Below are positions 46,714 through 56,952 of a stretch of DNA of 64,000 bases, piece by piece. Under the pieces are notes generated by a model that searched no databases, was not told the origin of the DNA, and saw only the letters and a list, made by a program, of their open reading frames with translations. How positions within the stretch are numbered: the stretch's first letter is position 1; each line of letters begins with the position of its first letter. The stretch is from Turnera subulata (Eukaryota; Streptophyta; Magnoliopsida; Malpighiales; Passifloraceae). The translations under genes were made by a program, and so were the position numbers. Where the stretch lies: contig JAKUCV010005474.1 of the NCBI GenBank assembly GCA_028386065.3, positions 2,700-66,699 on the forward strand. Reading direction: 5' to 3'.

Positions 46714-49700
46714 TGAGACGCCCCGACCCGTATTTACCGTATACAGTAAACACAAGCCGGAACTGTGACAACCCAGCCCAACAAGGCCAACAAACAGTGT
46801 ATAAAACAATAAACTGGCCAACGGCCCAATAACAAAACTGTAATCCGGCCCTTCGGCCCATCAAGGAACTCGTCACCCGAACCCCGGGGACATCAACAAC
46901 AACAACCATCCGGCCCAATGGCCCAGTCACAACATACACACAGCAGTAAACTCAACAATATGCACAGTGGAAGACTTATGACTCACATGACAACATATGC
47001 AAGGCCCAATGCAACTATTGGATCCGAGTCCTGTCCGAGGGTACGCTTCAGCTTGCCCCGTACGTTCCTGCACTACAAACAACTCATCCTACGGGATGAA
47101 ACCCCGCAGGCGAGGGGTGAGTCCGAAGCGCTCACTGACGAAAGATAAACAGAGATATATAATCAACCGTAATACTTTCGAAGTAATGCAACCATCAATT
47201 CAGAAGAATCTATCACAATCAACACAACAGTGGAATACAACTCAAACAACACAACAGAAGAATCCAACTAAATCATATCAAAGCCAAGACCAAAAGAATA
47301 ATTGTTATTAATTCCAATTTTATCTATCGGGTCCCTGTCACTGGATAAGCTAGGGTCGTACCAGGTTATCAATTAATTCCGGATGCCAGGTCAAACAACC
47401 ATACCAAATCTTACCATACCGGGACCACGTCCCAAATTACCAAATCACACCGGGTTCAACAACCCAAATACCATACCGAGATCAACATCCCAAAACCGGA
47501 TATTCGGTATATCCGAACCACTGGGTATTCGGTATACCCCAACCACAGGCATCAACATGCCAACCGGATATTTGGTATATCCGAACCACTGGGTATTTGG
47601 TATACCCTAACCACAGGCAATAACATGCCAACCGGATATTCGGTATATCCGAACCACTGGGTATTTGGTATACCCTAACCACAGGCAACAACATGCCAAC
47701 CGGATATTCGGTATATCCGAACCACTGGGTATTTGGTACACCCTAACCACAGGCAACAACATGCCAACCGAATCAAGTAACCAAACCAAGTAACCGACCA
47801 TAGCATCCCAGAATTAATCTTCAAACCATCGGGTCGTACCACTACTTCCCACATATATCATCATATCATATCAATTCCAATTTCCAATTTCCAATTTCCA
47901 TTTCTTAATTATCCACAGTCAATAGTTTATTCCAATAATCCGATCACAACACTGTCTACCGACAACAATCACAATATCCATAATAGTCAAACAATTATCC
48001 AACTTCCTTTTAGCTCAAGTTATACAACAGACCATTCCATCAACAGTTTCATAATATCAATTACTCACAGTCCAACANAAACACACAACTATCCACATTG
48101 ACCAGTTCATCAATATTCTCAACACAATATCACAAATCCGATATCACAGTCTAACATCAACAACAACGACAACATCATAGCAGTCAATCAACCAACAGTA
48201 ATCATCTCAGCAGTTCCATCAAGCAACAAAACAACACAGTATTACGGGCACATATCAAGGGTTATCCATCCTCACCTTGGCCGATTACTCAACTCCGGAA
48301 ACAATGACCGGTCCGACGCCGGCTCCTCGGGAAACTGCCCGATATCCAAAAACCTATACAACAAAACCATATATTCACATAAATGCACATAAGAGTATGT
48401 CATGATGCCAATTTTACGAAATTACCCATCCCGATTACTCATCTTTTATTATTATCAACTACCGAAAATATTTACCGTACGTATTTCCGAATATAATTTC
48501 GGTACCATACTTTAATTAAAATTCCTTTCAAAATAATTTCATGAAATAACTATAATTTCCAAAATAATAATCTACATAATTTTTCCAGAAAATAATAAGC
48601 TATTTATAATTTTCAGAAATTATTTATATAGTATTTATCTTTTTCTATATACATATACAATTTAATTTTCCAACACAAAATATAATTAACTTTAATTTCC
48701 AAATACATATTTATATACAGATAGCAAAATCATAATTTTTCAGACGAAATAATATGCATATTAAATTTGCAGAAATTATTTTCAAGGTATATATATTTAT
48801 TTTCCAAATAATACTAGTTTTTCCTAAAACATTACTTAATTATTTTTCAAAGTAAATATATTTATATTTTCCTGAAAATTCCAGAATTAAATTAGCCATA
48901 ATTTTCTCAAAATAATTATATAATTTTTTTCCAAAAATAATATACCAGATTGATAAATAAATACATATATACATATATTATTTCTTCTTTTTTAAAAAAA
49001 AACTGGACTGGGCCATGAACAGTAAGCCCATGCCCAGCCAGAACAGCCCAACAGGTCAGGCCCAGGAGCCCAAGCCCAGACCCGATCCGCGAAGCCCAAA
49101 TCCAACAACCCAACCCACTAACACAGCCAGCGGATCTGGGTCGTACCATTTCGCAAACGGGTTAAACCCACTACCTACGGGTTAAGGGTCCTCACCTCGG
49201 GTTGAGTAGGCTGCGACGGCGACGGCGGCACGAGCGGGGAGGAGGAGGCGAAGTAAAGTCACTGCGGACGAAGGACGGCGCGAGGGTGGCGACAAACCAA
49301 CGCTGCAGCGGCGGCAGGAAGCGGGAGACGCCGAGGGGGCAGATCCGCCGGGTTTCGCCGCGGGTCAGCTCTTCCTGCTCACGCGTCCGGCTACGGCATC
49401 AGCCGGGGAAGGCGGCTCCGGGGTCGCGGCGGCGCGGCGACTCCCCTGGCTGTGGCGGTGCGTCGAGAGAAGGCCGGGAACGGCGGCGCGAGCACAGTGA
49501 AGGAGGCGCTGGGTAAGGTGGCTACTGTTCCTCTGTTATTATTTTTTTCTTTTCTTTCTTTTTTTCTATATTTTCTTTATTTTCTGATTGGTCCATCTCT
49601 TTTTTTCTGATTTTTCTTTCCTTTTTTTTTCTTTTTCTCTCTTCCTCACCTCCTCCGGCTGCCTTCCTCCTTAAATAACAAAAAATTTACTATTTGGCAT

Positions 49701-49995
49701 GTGAAACCAATAATACGATTCGTCTGCATTATGGGCGAGTCCGATCCGGACCAGAAAATAACAGATACCTCCTTAGTTATTTTCCGGTGTGATTTTTCGA
49801 GAAATTGCGAAAACCGAAAAATACCAACTTAGATTCGAAAAATCCACGGGAAAATCACGAGCGCGGGAAAAGTCTCAGTTTCGAAAAACTACTCCCGATT
49901 TACCTTGAATTACCCAAGATTAATTCAACAGTAAATCACGGTAAAAAGACTTCTACAGTCCGGTAAAAATCTAAAATTTTACCCGGGCTGTTACA
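46714..49995 (-). repeat. 3' LTR of the gag-pol-less element
   Basis: On the - strand it runs from TGTAACAGCCCGGGTAAA (49995) to GGGGCGTCTCA (46714). It has four 68-bp palindrome-bearing units (47494-47765), where the 5' LTR has three. A second difference near 48008-48080 makes it 123 bp longer than its partner. An ambiguous base (n) is at 48078. Confidence 0.9.
47421..47765 (-). repeat. Palindrome array, including four 68-bp tandem units
   Basis: Palindromes in order on the + strand: GGGAC-cac-GTCCC (47421-47433), GGGTT-caac-AACCC (47452-47465), an imperfect GAGAT-caac-ATCCC (47478-47491), then four 68-bp units each with GGATAT/ATATCC and GGGTAT/ATACCC. The last GGGTAT palindrome has one mismatch. 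Confidence 0.85.
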
Positions 49996-50026
49996 GTCTA
50001 CCCACCTTAAAAAGAATTTCGTCCCC
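49996..50026 (-). other. Polypurine tract of the LTR element
   Basis: On the - strand the sequence just before the 3' LTR is purine-rich (AAGGTGGGTAGAC) after GACGAAATTCTTTTT, the usual context of plus-strand priming in Ty3/gypsy elements. Confidence 0.7.
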
Positions 50027-50139
50027 GAAATTCAGTCTTATCCGTGGGTCCTACCACGATAAGCTTCTGGCACACTCTGCCAGGTGTCCAAACTCAACAT
50101 GAGATACCGCTTATACCCTTAAGCGACATCTCATCCGCT

Positions 50140-50147
50140 TATAAATA
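50140..50147 (+). promoter_or_regulatory. TATA box of the first antisense gene
   Basis: TATAAATA lies 42 bases before the ATG at 50182 on the strand opposite to the retroelement. Confidence 0.55.
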
Positions 50148-50181
50148 CCAAACCTCACAGCTGAGACATTCACTCTCAGCC

Positions 50182-50559
50182 ATGGACTCTCCACTTCGTT
50201 CTCGAACGACCTCAGACTCCAAGAACAACAGCTACATCGGCGGCACGGCTTTCCCTACAAGCTCTGAGGATGAACCTCCGAAGAAGCGGTTCAAGACCAA
50301 CATCATCGGCCTGAAGGAGCACATGGTCGTTTCCCCAAAACGACGGAAGAAACGTGCCAGCAAGAAGGCTGAAGATAAGAAAGGCAAAGCGGTAGCTGAG
50401 AGCAGCACACCGCAGCAGAAGTTGACGCAGCTGAACGTCTCCCTGAGGAAGATCAGCTCGGCGGTGGCACAAATTGAACTGGCATGCACGGAACTGTTCC
50501 CACACTTGAGAAATGTCCAACAGCTTGTAAAAGATCTAGAGAAGCATGTAACTCAATAG
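50182..50559 (+). CDS. Antisense gene 1 of the LTR element: basic, NLS-like, 125 residues
   Basis: Starts MDSPLRSRTTSDS and ends DLEKHVTQ. Residues 32-38 (PPKKRFK) and 52-69 (PKRRKKRASKKAEDKKGK) look like nuclear localisation signals. Residues 77-124 are helical with heptad-like spacing (LTQLNVSLRKISSAVAQIEL, then LRNVQQLVKDLEKHV). The frame is open further upstream, but the TATA box at 50140 favours this ATG. The gene is antisense to the LTR element and lies between its polypurine tract and the second antisense gene. I do not recognise the family. No second copy is present in the window to test selection. Confidence 0.5.
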   Translation: MDSPLRSRTTSDSKNNSYIGGTAFPTSSEDEPPKKRFKTNIIGLKEHMVVSPKRRKKRASKKAEDKKGKAVAESSTPQQKLTQLNVSLRKISSAVAQIELACTELFPHLRNVQQLVKDLEKHVTQ

Positions 50560-51349
50560 AGTACTTCTTCTCTGTTGTAAAACTGTTATGAATTAATGAA
50601 ATAAGTTTCCTTTTGAAATCAAATCTCTTAGATTATGAATTCTCTTATTAAGATATGAAAGTTCATATTTAACTGAAAAGAAACAAAATATTTAAAACAT
50701 AACAAAATCGTCATGAATAAAATCAAACATAATGATGTTACAAACAGGACCGATGAAACGAATTATAACCAACATAAAGAAATTAAAAACAAAACAAAAC
50801 TCGTTTAAGAAATTAAAACAAGATATGTTTTCATGCTCGGCGCTCTAGTTCGATCGTGTCCATTCTCAATCCTGAGAAATGTGACACGTACAGTTAACGG
50901 TGACGTCGGTTGACCTCGTGAAGAAGACATCCGTTAACTGGCAAGGCGATGATCACGGGAATGTCCTGTGTCCCTCGAAAGACACGTTACCCACTTGTTC
51001 AAAAATTCCGCATGAGCCAAAACGTTTGTCAAGGCTCGTATCTCTCCACGATGTCCGAACAGCTGTGAGCTTGTCGCACATGCGCTCTACTCGAGATACG
51101 GCCCCATCCGTCTAGCCTCAACAGTCACGGATGCTAGTGATAAAAGATGCAAGAAAAATATAGCAGGACCATAGAAAGAAAGGACAAGGTAGCCAGAGCG
51201 AAAGAAATTCATGTGATGGAAATAGACTGAAAAACTCTGGCATGGGTCCGAAAAACGCGTAAAGTAACAAAGCATTAAATAAAGCAACGGTAAAATTCAA
51301 AAGGCAAGATCTTGAAAATCAAAAACGGTAATCACGCTCCCCATAAGAG
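50560..51349. other. Spacer between the two antisense genes
   Basis: AT-rich after the first gene, with an 'aatgaaataag' polyadenylation-like context at about 50598. Higher GC follows at 50890-51120. No supportable gene. Confidence 0.4.
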
Positions 51350-51357
51350 TATAAAAG
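51350..51357 (+). promoter_or_regulatory. TATA box of the second antisense gene
   Basis: TATAAAAG (in 'gagtataaaagg') lies 107 bases before the ATG at 51464. Position and sequence are conserved with the relative at 35341-35348. Confidence 0.65.
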
Positions 51358-51463
51358 GAGGAGCGGTGATGTGTAAATCATCAAGAGCATTTAAGCAAAC
51401 AAAACTCTTAGAAAATGAATCCACAGATCGCTGAAAAACAAAAGACCAATACGTCCCAACACA

Positions 51464-52147
51464 ATGCCTGCTCCATCCTCAGTCTTCTTCGTCGAAGGTG
51501 CCAATCTTGGCAGAAGGAATCGTCTAGCCTACAGCATGGTCAACGAACGTGCTGAAGAGCTACCGAACGAGCTCGGCAGGATGCCGCGTCTAGTCTTTGT
51601 CGACGAGCTCTACTCGTCACGGTTCTTCGTCACTCCCATGGAAGAGGTGTTCTTTCTAGAGGATCGTGGCACTCTGAGGACCTCCTACTACGGTTCGGCA
51701 AACTTCGTGATGTTCTTCATCTCCGAGAGGCTACAAGAGTTCAATCTGGAGTCCACTTGCCAGACTGTGGAGCAAGGTGCTTACTACTAGCTCTCAATGA
51801 CAACTCAGAGCATGCCCAGAATGATTCGGCTACCTCCAACCTGGCCAAAGGCACGATTGCTGGTGTGGAACTGCAGAGGAGTGGCAAGGCGTGCTCAAGA
51901 GTTCTCACGCACCCTGAGAGACTTGAAGAACCAGTATAAGCCGAACATGATTCTTCTAACGGAGACGCAGTGGCAACCACGAGACGATCACGGTCTGATT
52001 CCACTCCGATTCCCTCAAGCTAACCGGTTTGAGATTCCTGGCCAGCGCGACAGAGGCGGCATGTGGTTCTCGTGGAGCGACAGAGTCACGGTCAACATCA
52101 ACAGCGATTCAAACAGTTTCCGTGTCAACGTCGTTCCAAATCGTTAA
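51464..52147 (+). pseudogene. Antisense gene 2 of the LTR element, interrupted by one TAG codon
   Basis: This is the homologue of 34548-35231, also 684 bases with no indels. Codon 109 is TAG (51788-51790) where the other copy has CAG (Gln), giving two open parts: 51464-51790 (MPAPSSVFFVEGANLGRRNR...) and 51797-52147 (MTTQSMPRMIRLPPTWPKAR...). The second part contains the LINE-endonuclease-like start LLVWNCRGVA, ILLTETQ and GGMWFSWSDRVTVNI. Either the copy is freshly broken or it makes two shorter proteins; reading through the stop is also possible. The rest of the sequence is well preserved relative to its partner. Confidence 0.6.
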
Positions 52148-52435
52148 ATGTATTTCTATTTTTATAAATATCAAAAATCAATGTATTATTTCCCTTTTTA
52201 TAAAATATCAATGTAATATTTCTGTTTGTACTCAAAATATTAGCAATATTAATAATATTTATATTTCCGCTTATTTTGGCATCATTACCTCATATGTGTA
52301 TGTTCTGCGACAGCTGGCGTCCCTCGACTGGATCCATAATGCACTAACTAAATGATGTAAAATATTAAACTACTGGAGCAAACTATGCAAATAAGACAAC
52401 AACACACATAGACTGCCCGACAAGACCTAACGCCC

Positions 52436-52447
52436 GCTCTGCTACCA
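52436..52447 (-). other. Primer-binding site of the LTR element
   Basis: On the - strand TGGTAGCAGAGC lies three bases inside the 5' LTR end (after CTCA-TTT). It differs at one base from the TGGTATCAGAGC complementary to plant initiator methionine tRNA. Confidence 0.8.
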
Positions 52448-52450
52448 AAA

Positions 52451-55400
52451 TGAGACGCTCCGACCCGTATTTACCGTACACAGTAAACACAAGCCGGAAC
52501 TGTGACAACCCAGCCCAACAAGGCCAACAAACAGTGTATAAAACAATAAACTGGCCAACGGCCCAATAACAAAACTGTAATCCGACCCTTCGGCCCATCA
52601 AGGAACTCGTCACCCGAACCCCGGGGACATCAACAACAACAACCATCCGGCCCAATGGCCCAGTCACAACATACACACAGCAGTAAACTCAACAATATGC
52701 ACAGTGGAAGACTTATGACTCACATGACAACATATGCAAGGCCCAATGCAACTAATGGATCCGAGTCCTGTCCGAGGGTACGCTTCAGCTTGCCTCGTAC
52801 GTTCCTGCACTACAAACAACTCATCCTACGGGATGAAACCCCGCAGGCGAGGGGTGAGTCCGAAGCGCTCACTGACGAAAGATAAACAGAGATATATAAT
52901 CAACCGTAATACTTTCGAAGTAATGCAACCATCAATTCAAAAGAATCTATCACAATCAACACAACAGTGGAATACAACTCAAACAACACAACAGAGGAAT
53001 CCAACTAAATCATATCAAAGCCAAGACCAAAAGAATAATTGTTATTAATTCCAATTTTATCTATCGGGTCCCTGTCACTAGACAAGCTAGGGTCGTACCA
53101 GGTTATCAATTAATTCCGGATGCCAGGTCAAACAACCATACCAAATCTTACCATACCGGGACCACGTCCCAAATTACCAAATCACACCGGGTTCAACAAC
53201 CCAAATACCATACCGAGATCAACATCCCAAAATCGGATATTCGGTATATCCGAACCACTGGGTATTCGGTATACCCCAACCACAGGCATCAACATGCCAA
53301 CCGGATATTCGGTATATCCGAACCACTGGGTATTTGGTATACCCTAACCACAGGCAACAACATGCCAACCGGATATTCAGTATATCCGAACCACTGGGTA
53401 TTTGGTACACCCTAACCACAGGCAACAACATGCCAACCGAATCAAGTAACCAAACCAAATAACCGACCATAGCATCCCAGAATTAATCTTCAAACCATCG
53501 GGTCGTACCACTACTTCCCACATATATCATCATATCATATCAATTCCAATTTCCAATTTCCAATTTCCATTTCTTAATTATCCACAGTCAATAGTTTATT
53601 CCAATAATCCGATCACAACACTGTCTACCGACAACAATCACAATATCCATAATAGTCAATGACCCTCTCAGTAGTTCATTCAAACAACAAAACACACAAC
53701 TATCCACATTGACCAGTTCATCAATATTCTCAACACAATATCACAAATCCGATATCACAGTCTAACATCAACAACAACGACAACATCATAGCAGTCAATC
53801 AACCAACAGTAATCATCTCAGCAGTTCCATCAAGCAACAAAACAACACAGTATTACGGACACATATCAAGGGTTATCCATCCTCACCTTGGCCGATTACT
53901 CAACTCCGGAAACAATGACCGGTCCGACGCCGGCTCCTCGGGAAACTGCCCGATATCCAAAAACCTATACAACAAAACCATATATTCACATAAATGCACA
54001 TAAGAGTATGTCATGATGCCAATTTTACGAAATTACCCATCCCGATTACTCATCTTTTATTATTATCAACTACCGAAAATATTTACCGTACGTATTTCCG
54101 AATATAATTTCGGTACCATACTTTAATTAAAATTCCTTTCAAAATAATTTCATGAAATAACTATAATTTCCAAAATAATAATCTACATAATTTTTCCAGA
54201 AAATAATAAGCTATTTATAATTTTTAGAAATTATTTATATAGTATTTATCTTTTTCTATATACATATACAATTTAATTTTCCAACACAAAATATAATTAA
54301 CTTTAATTTCCAAATACATATTTATATACAGATAGCAAAATCATAATTTTTCAGACGAAATAATATGCATATTAAATTTGCAGAAATTATTTTCAAGGTA
54401 TATATATTTATTTTCCAAATAATACTAGTTTTTCCTAAAACATTACTTAATTATTTTTCAAAGTAAATATATTTATATTTTCCTGAAAATTCCAGAATTA
54501 AATTAGCCATAATTTTCTCAAAATAATTATATAATTTTTTCCAAAAATAATATACCAGATTGATAAATAAATACATATATACATATATTATTTTTTCTTT
54601 TTTTTCAAACTGGACTGGGCCATGAACAATAAGCCCATGCCCAGCCCAGAACAGCCCAATAGGTCAGGCCTAGGAGCCCAAGCCCAGGCCCGATCCGCGA
54701 GGCCCAAATCCAACAACCCAACCCACTAACACAGCCCGCGGATCCGGGTCGTACCATTTCGCAAACGGGTTAAACCCACTACCTACGGGTTACGGGTCCT
54801 CACCTCGGGTTGAGTAGGCTGCGACGGCGACGGCGGCACGAGCGGGGAGGACGAGGCGAAGTAAAGCCACCGCGGACGAAGGGCGGCGCGAGGGTGGCGA
54901 CAAACCAACGCTGCAGCGCCGGCAGGAAGCGGGAGACGCCGAGGGGGCAGATCCGCTGGGTTTCGCCGCGGGTCAGCTCTTCCTGCTCACGCGTCCGGCA
55001 ACGGCATCAGCCGGGGAAGGCGGCTCCGGGGTCGCGGCGGCGCGGCGACTCCCCTGGCTGTGGCGGTGCGTTGAGAGAAGGCCGGGAACGGCGGCGCGAG
55101 CACAGTGAAGGAGGCGCTGGGTAAGGTGGCTACTGTTCCTCTGTTATTATTTTTTTTTCTTTTCTTTCTTTTTTTTCTATATTTTCTTTATTTTTTGATT
55201 GGTCCATCTCTTTTTTTCTGATTTTTCTTTCCTTTTTTTTCTTTTTCTCTCTTCCTCACCTCCTCCGGCTGCCTTCCTCCTTAAATAACAGAAAATTTAC
55301 TATTTGGCATGTGAAACCAATAATACGATTCGTCTGCATTACGAGCGAGTCCGATCCGGACCAGAAAATAACAGATACCTCCTTAGTTATTTTCCGGTGT

Positions 55401-55609
55401 GATTTTCCGAGAAATTGCGAAAACCGAAAAATACCAACTTAGGTTCGAAAAATCCACGGGAAAATCACGAGCGCGGAAAAAGTCTCGGTTTCGAAAAACT
55501 ACTCCCGATTTACCTTGAATTAATTACCCAAGATTAATTCAACAGTAAATCACGATAAAAAGACTTCTACAGTCCGATAAAAATCCAAAATTTTACCCGG
55601 GCTGTTACA
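52451..55609 (-). repeat. 5' LTR of the gag-pol-less element
   Basis: On the - strand from TGTAACAGCCCGGGTAAA (55609) to GGAGCGTCTCA (52451). It is nearly identical to the 3' LTR except for scattered substitutions, one fewer 68-bp unit and a ~55 bp shorter segment near 53660. Confidence 0.9.
53158..53434 (-). repeat. Palindrome array, including three 68-bp tandem units
   Basis: Same layout as 47421-47765, starting with GGGAC-cac-GTCCC (53158-53170), but only three 68-bp units (53231-53434). Confidence 0.85.
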
Positions 55610-56086
55610 TTACTGATGTAGATATATAGAATATTAAGCTGGTTCATATCTTCATGATGCCGTGATGATTAAAGTCAAGGGATGGTATGACCTTAACATG
55701 GACCAACCGGTGGATGGAATCTGAAAAAATGATGATGGCTTAAGCATCGCAATTCGCAACTTTTAGCTTTCTTTAGGAAATATCATAGTTATTGCGTGAT
55801 GATTCACCCTTAAATCTGAGAAACCCAAAATGAAAAAAAAAAAACACAGGGAATTTTAAATGGGGAGGGGCAAAAATTCCTCTACAGGTAAGATAAATCT
55901 AGTTCCTTTTGATTCTAGTCGCGTGATCTTCTAGCTGCCGATGGTTAGATATTTGACAAAGGAAATGGTTAGATCAAAATAACATATAGTTTGTTTCTTT
56001 TTCTTTTTTTTTTTTTTTCAGCTCGAATAGCACGTAGTTTTTTGAGTCTTCCGACTAATGAGTGGCTACACCTTAATTGGTTTCAG
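55610..56086. other. Remainder of intron 17 of amidase copy 4
   Basis: AT-rich sequence after the target duplication TTACT, ending in the acceptor TTTCAG at 56086. No separate gene seen. Confidence 0.6.
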
Positions 56087-56686
56087 CTTATCTTATGCGG
56101 TTCGTGGTCGCAGCAAATTTTCTTGTCTTCCCTGCCATTTCTGTTCCTGTAAGTTGGAAATAATTTATTTGATTACATGGATATTCAATTTGTTTAATGT
56201 GTGCAAGCAAAAGAAATTTAATTTCCTTTTATTTTTTCGAGAATGGCGCATATAATGTTCTTATGGATCTCACATCTGACAAAACCAGTGAAAATATATA
56301 TGATTTTCTTTTATTAAATGAAATCAGAAGTATGAAAATAAACGAGGAAGGAACAAATAAGAAAATTAGGATTACCCTTCTTTGTAATCCTCAAAAAAAA
56401 ATATCATCAGGATTATAGCAACCAAGTGGCTTTTTTACCTCAAAATAAGTTTAGAAGGCGCATTTGTTTACAGTCAACCAATAGGTCGGCCTTAACACAC
56501 TCTGGCAACATTCTTTCTCCTCTTTCAAATACTACTACACTAATCATCAGGTCAATATATTTCTGCTGTACTTGAATGTTTGACTCCCAGGTCGGTTATG
56601 ACAAGCAAGGGCTTCCGGTAGGATTGCAAATAATGGGCTGCCCATGGGCTGAAGCTGCCATTTTGCGTGTAGCTGCTGCTGTAGAG
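56087..56686 (+). pseudogene. FAAH: FAAH-type amidase pseudogene (copy 4), exons 18-19
   Basis: Exon 18 (56087-56148) encodes AYLMRFVVAANFLVFPAISV, then P. Exon 19 (56591-56686) encodes the [14 protein letters not shown]...[15 protein letters not shown] segment, with Cys in place of the Arg of MGRPWAEA. Exon 20 is deleted: shortly after the exon 19 donor the sequence jumps into the 3' flank shared by the other copies ('tccacagtccattgtaac'). Together with 42169-46289 this is one dead gene split by the LTR element. Confidence 0.9.
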
Positions 56687-56952
56687 GTAAACAATTGAAA
56701 TGTGTAGCTAGCATGGTTCTTCCAATTTGAAATTGAAATATCCACAGTCCATTGTAACTTTGTTGCAATATAAAACAAAATCTTCCAAACAAAATGACTA
56801 GCGTCTTTCATCCTTGTCTGATGATTAACGTAACCAGGGACAAAAGAAAATCCCACGTTGGGGATAAACACCTTCCTGTTGGCAACAACCGAGTCCATCA
56901 TGATCTAAGTGCACCATTTTTCTTTTTTGATCAGTTAAGTTCACAATATATT

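Larger units (their letters stand above)
46714..55609 (-). mobile_element. Complete gag-pol-less LTR retrotransposon (LARD-type) in intron 17 of amidase copy 4
   Basis: Oriented on the - strand and flanked by the 5-bp target duplication TTACT (46709-46713 and 55610-55614). The 5' LTR is 52451-55609 (3,159 bp) and the 3' LTR is 46714-49995 (3,282 bp). The interior is 49996-52450 with a primer-binding site at its 5' end and a polypurine tract at its 3' end. No gag, protease, reverse transcriptase or integrase is recognisable in either direction. The last bases before the 3' LTR (- strand: GGGGACGAAATTCTTTTTAA then GGTGGGTAGAC) resemble the end of Ty3/gypsy chromovirus (Tekay/Del) pol, suggesting the autonomous parent. 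The interior carries two genes on the + strand, antisense to the element. Confidence 0.92.

Noticed and set aside
47383..47801. ORFs with repeated 'YPNHWVFGIP' and 'YTKYPVVRIYQISG' type translations
   Set aside because: They are read-through of the 68-bp palindrome units and appear in both directions. The DNA repeat explains them.
48078..48078. Ambiguous base n
   Set aside because: Assembly uncertainty in an LTR, not a biological signal, though it cautions against over-reading the LTR differences.
49202..49516. Arg/Gly-rich 104-codon ORF, repeated at 54810-55124
   Set aside because: The two copies are the two LTRs of one element, so their similarity is not independent evidence. Composition is GC-rich low complexity. 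Kept only as LTR sequence.
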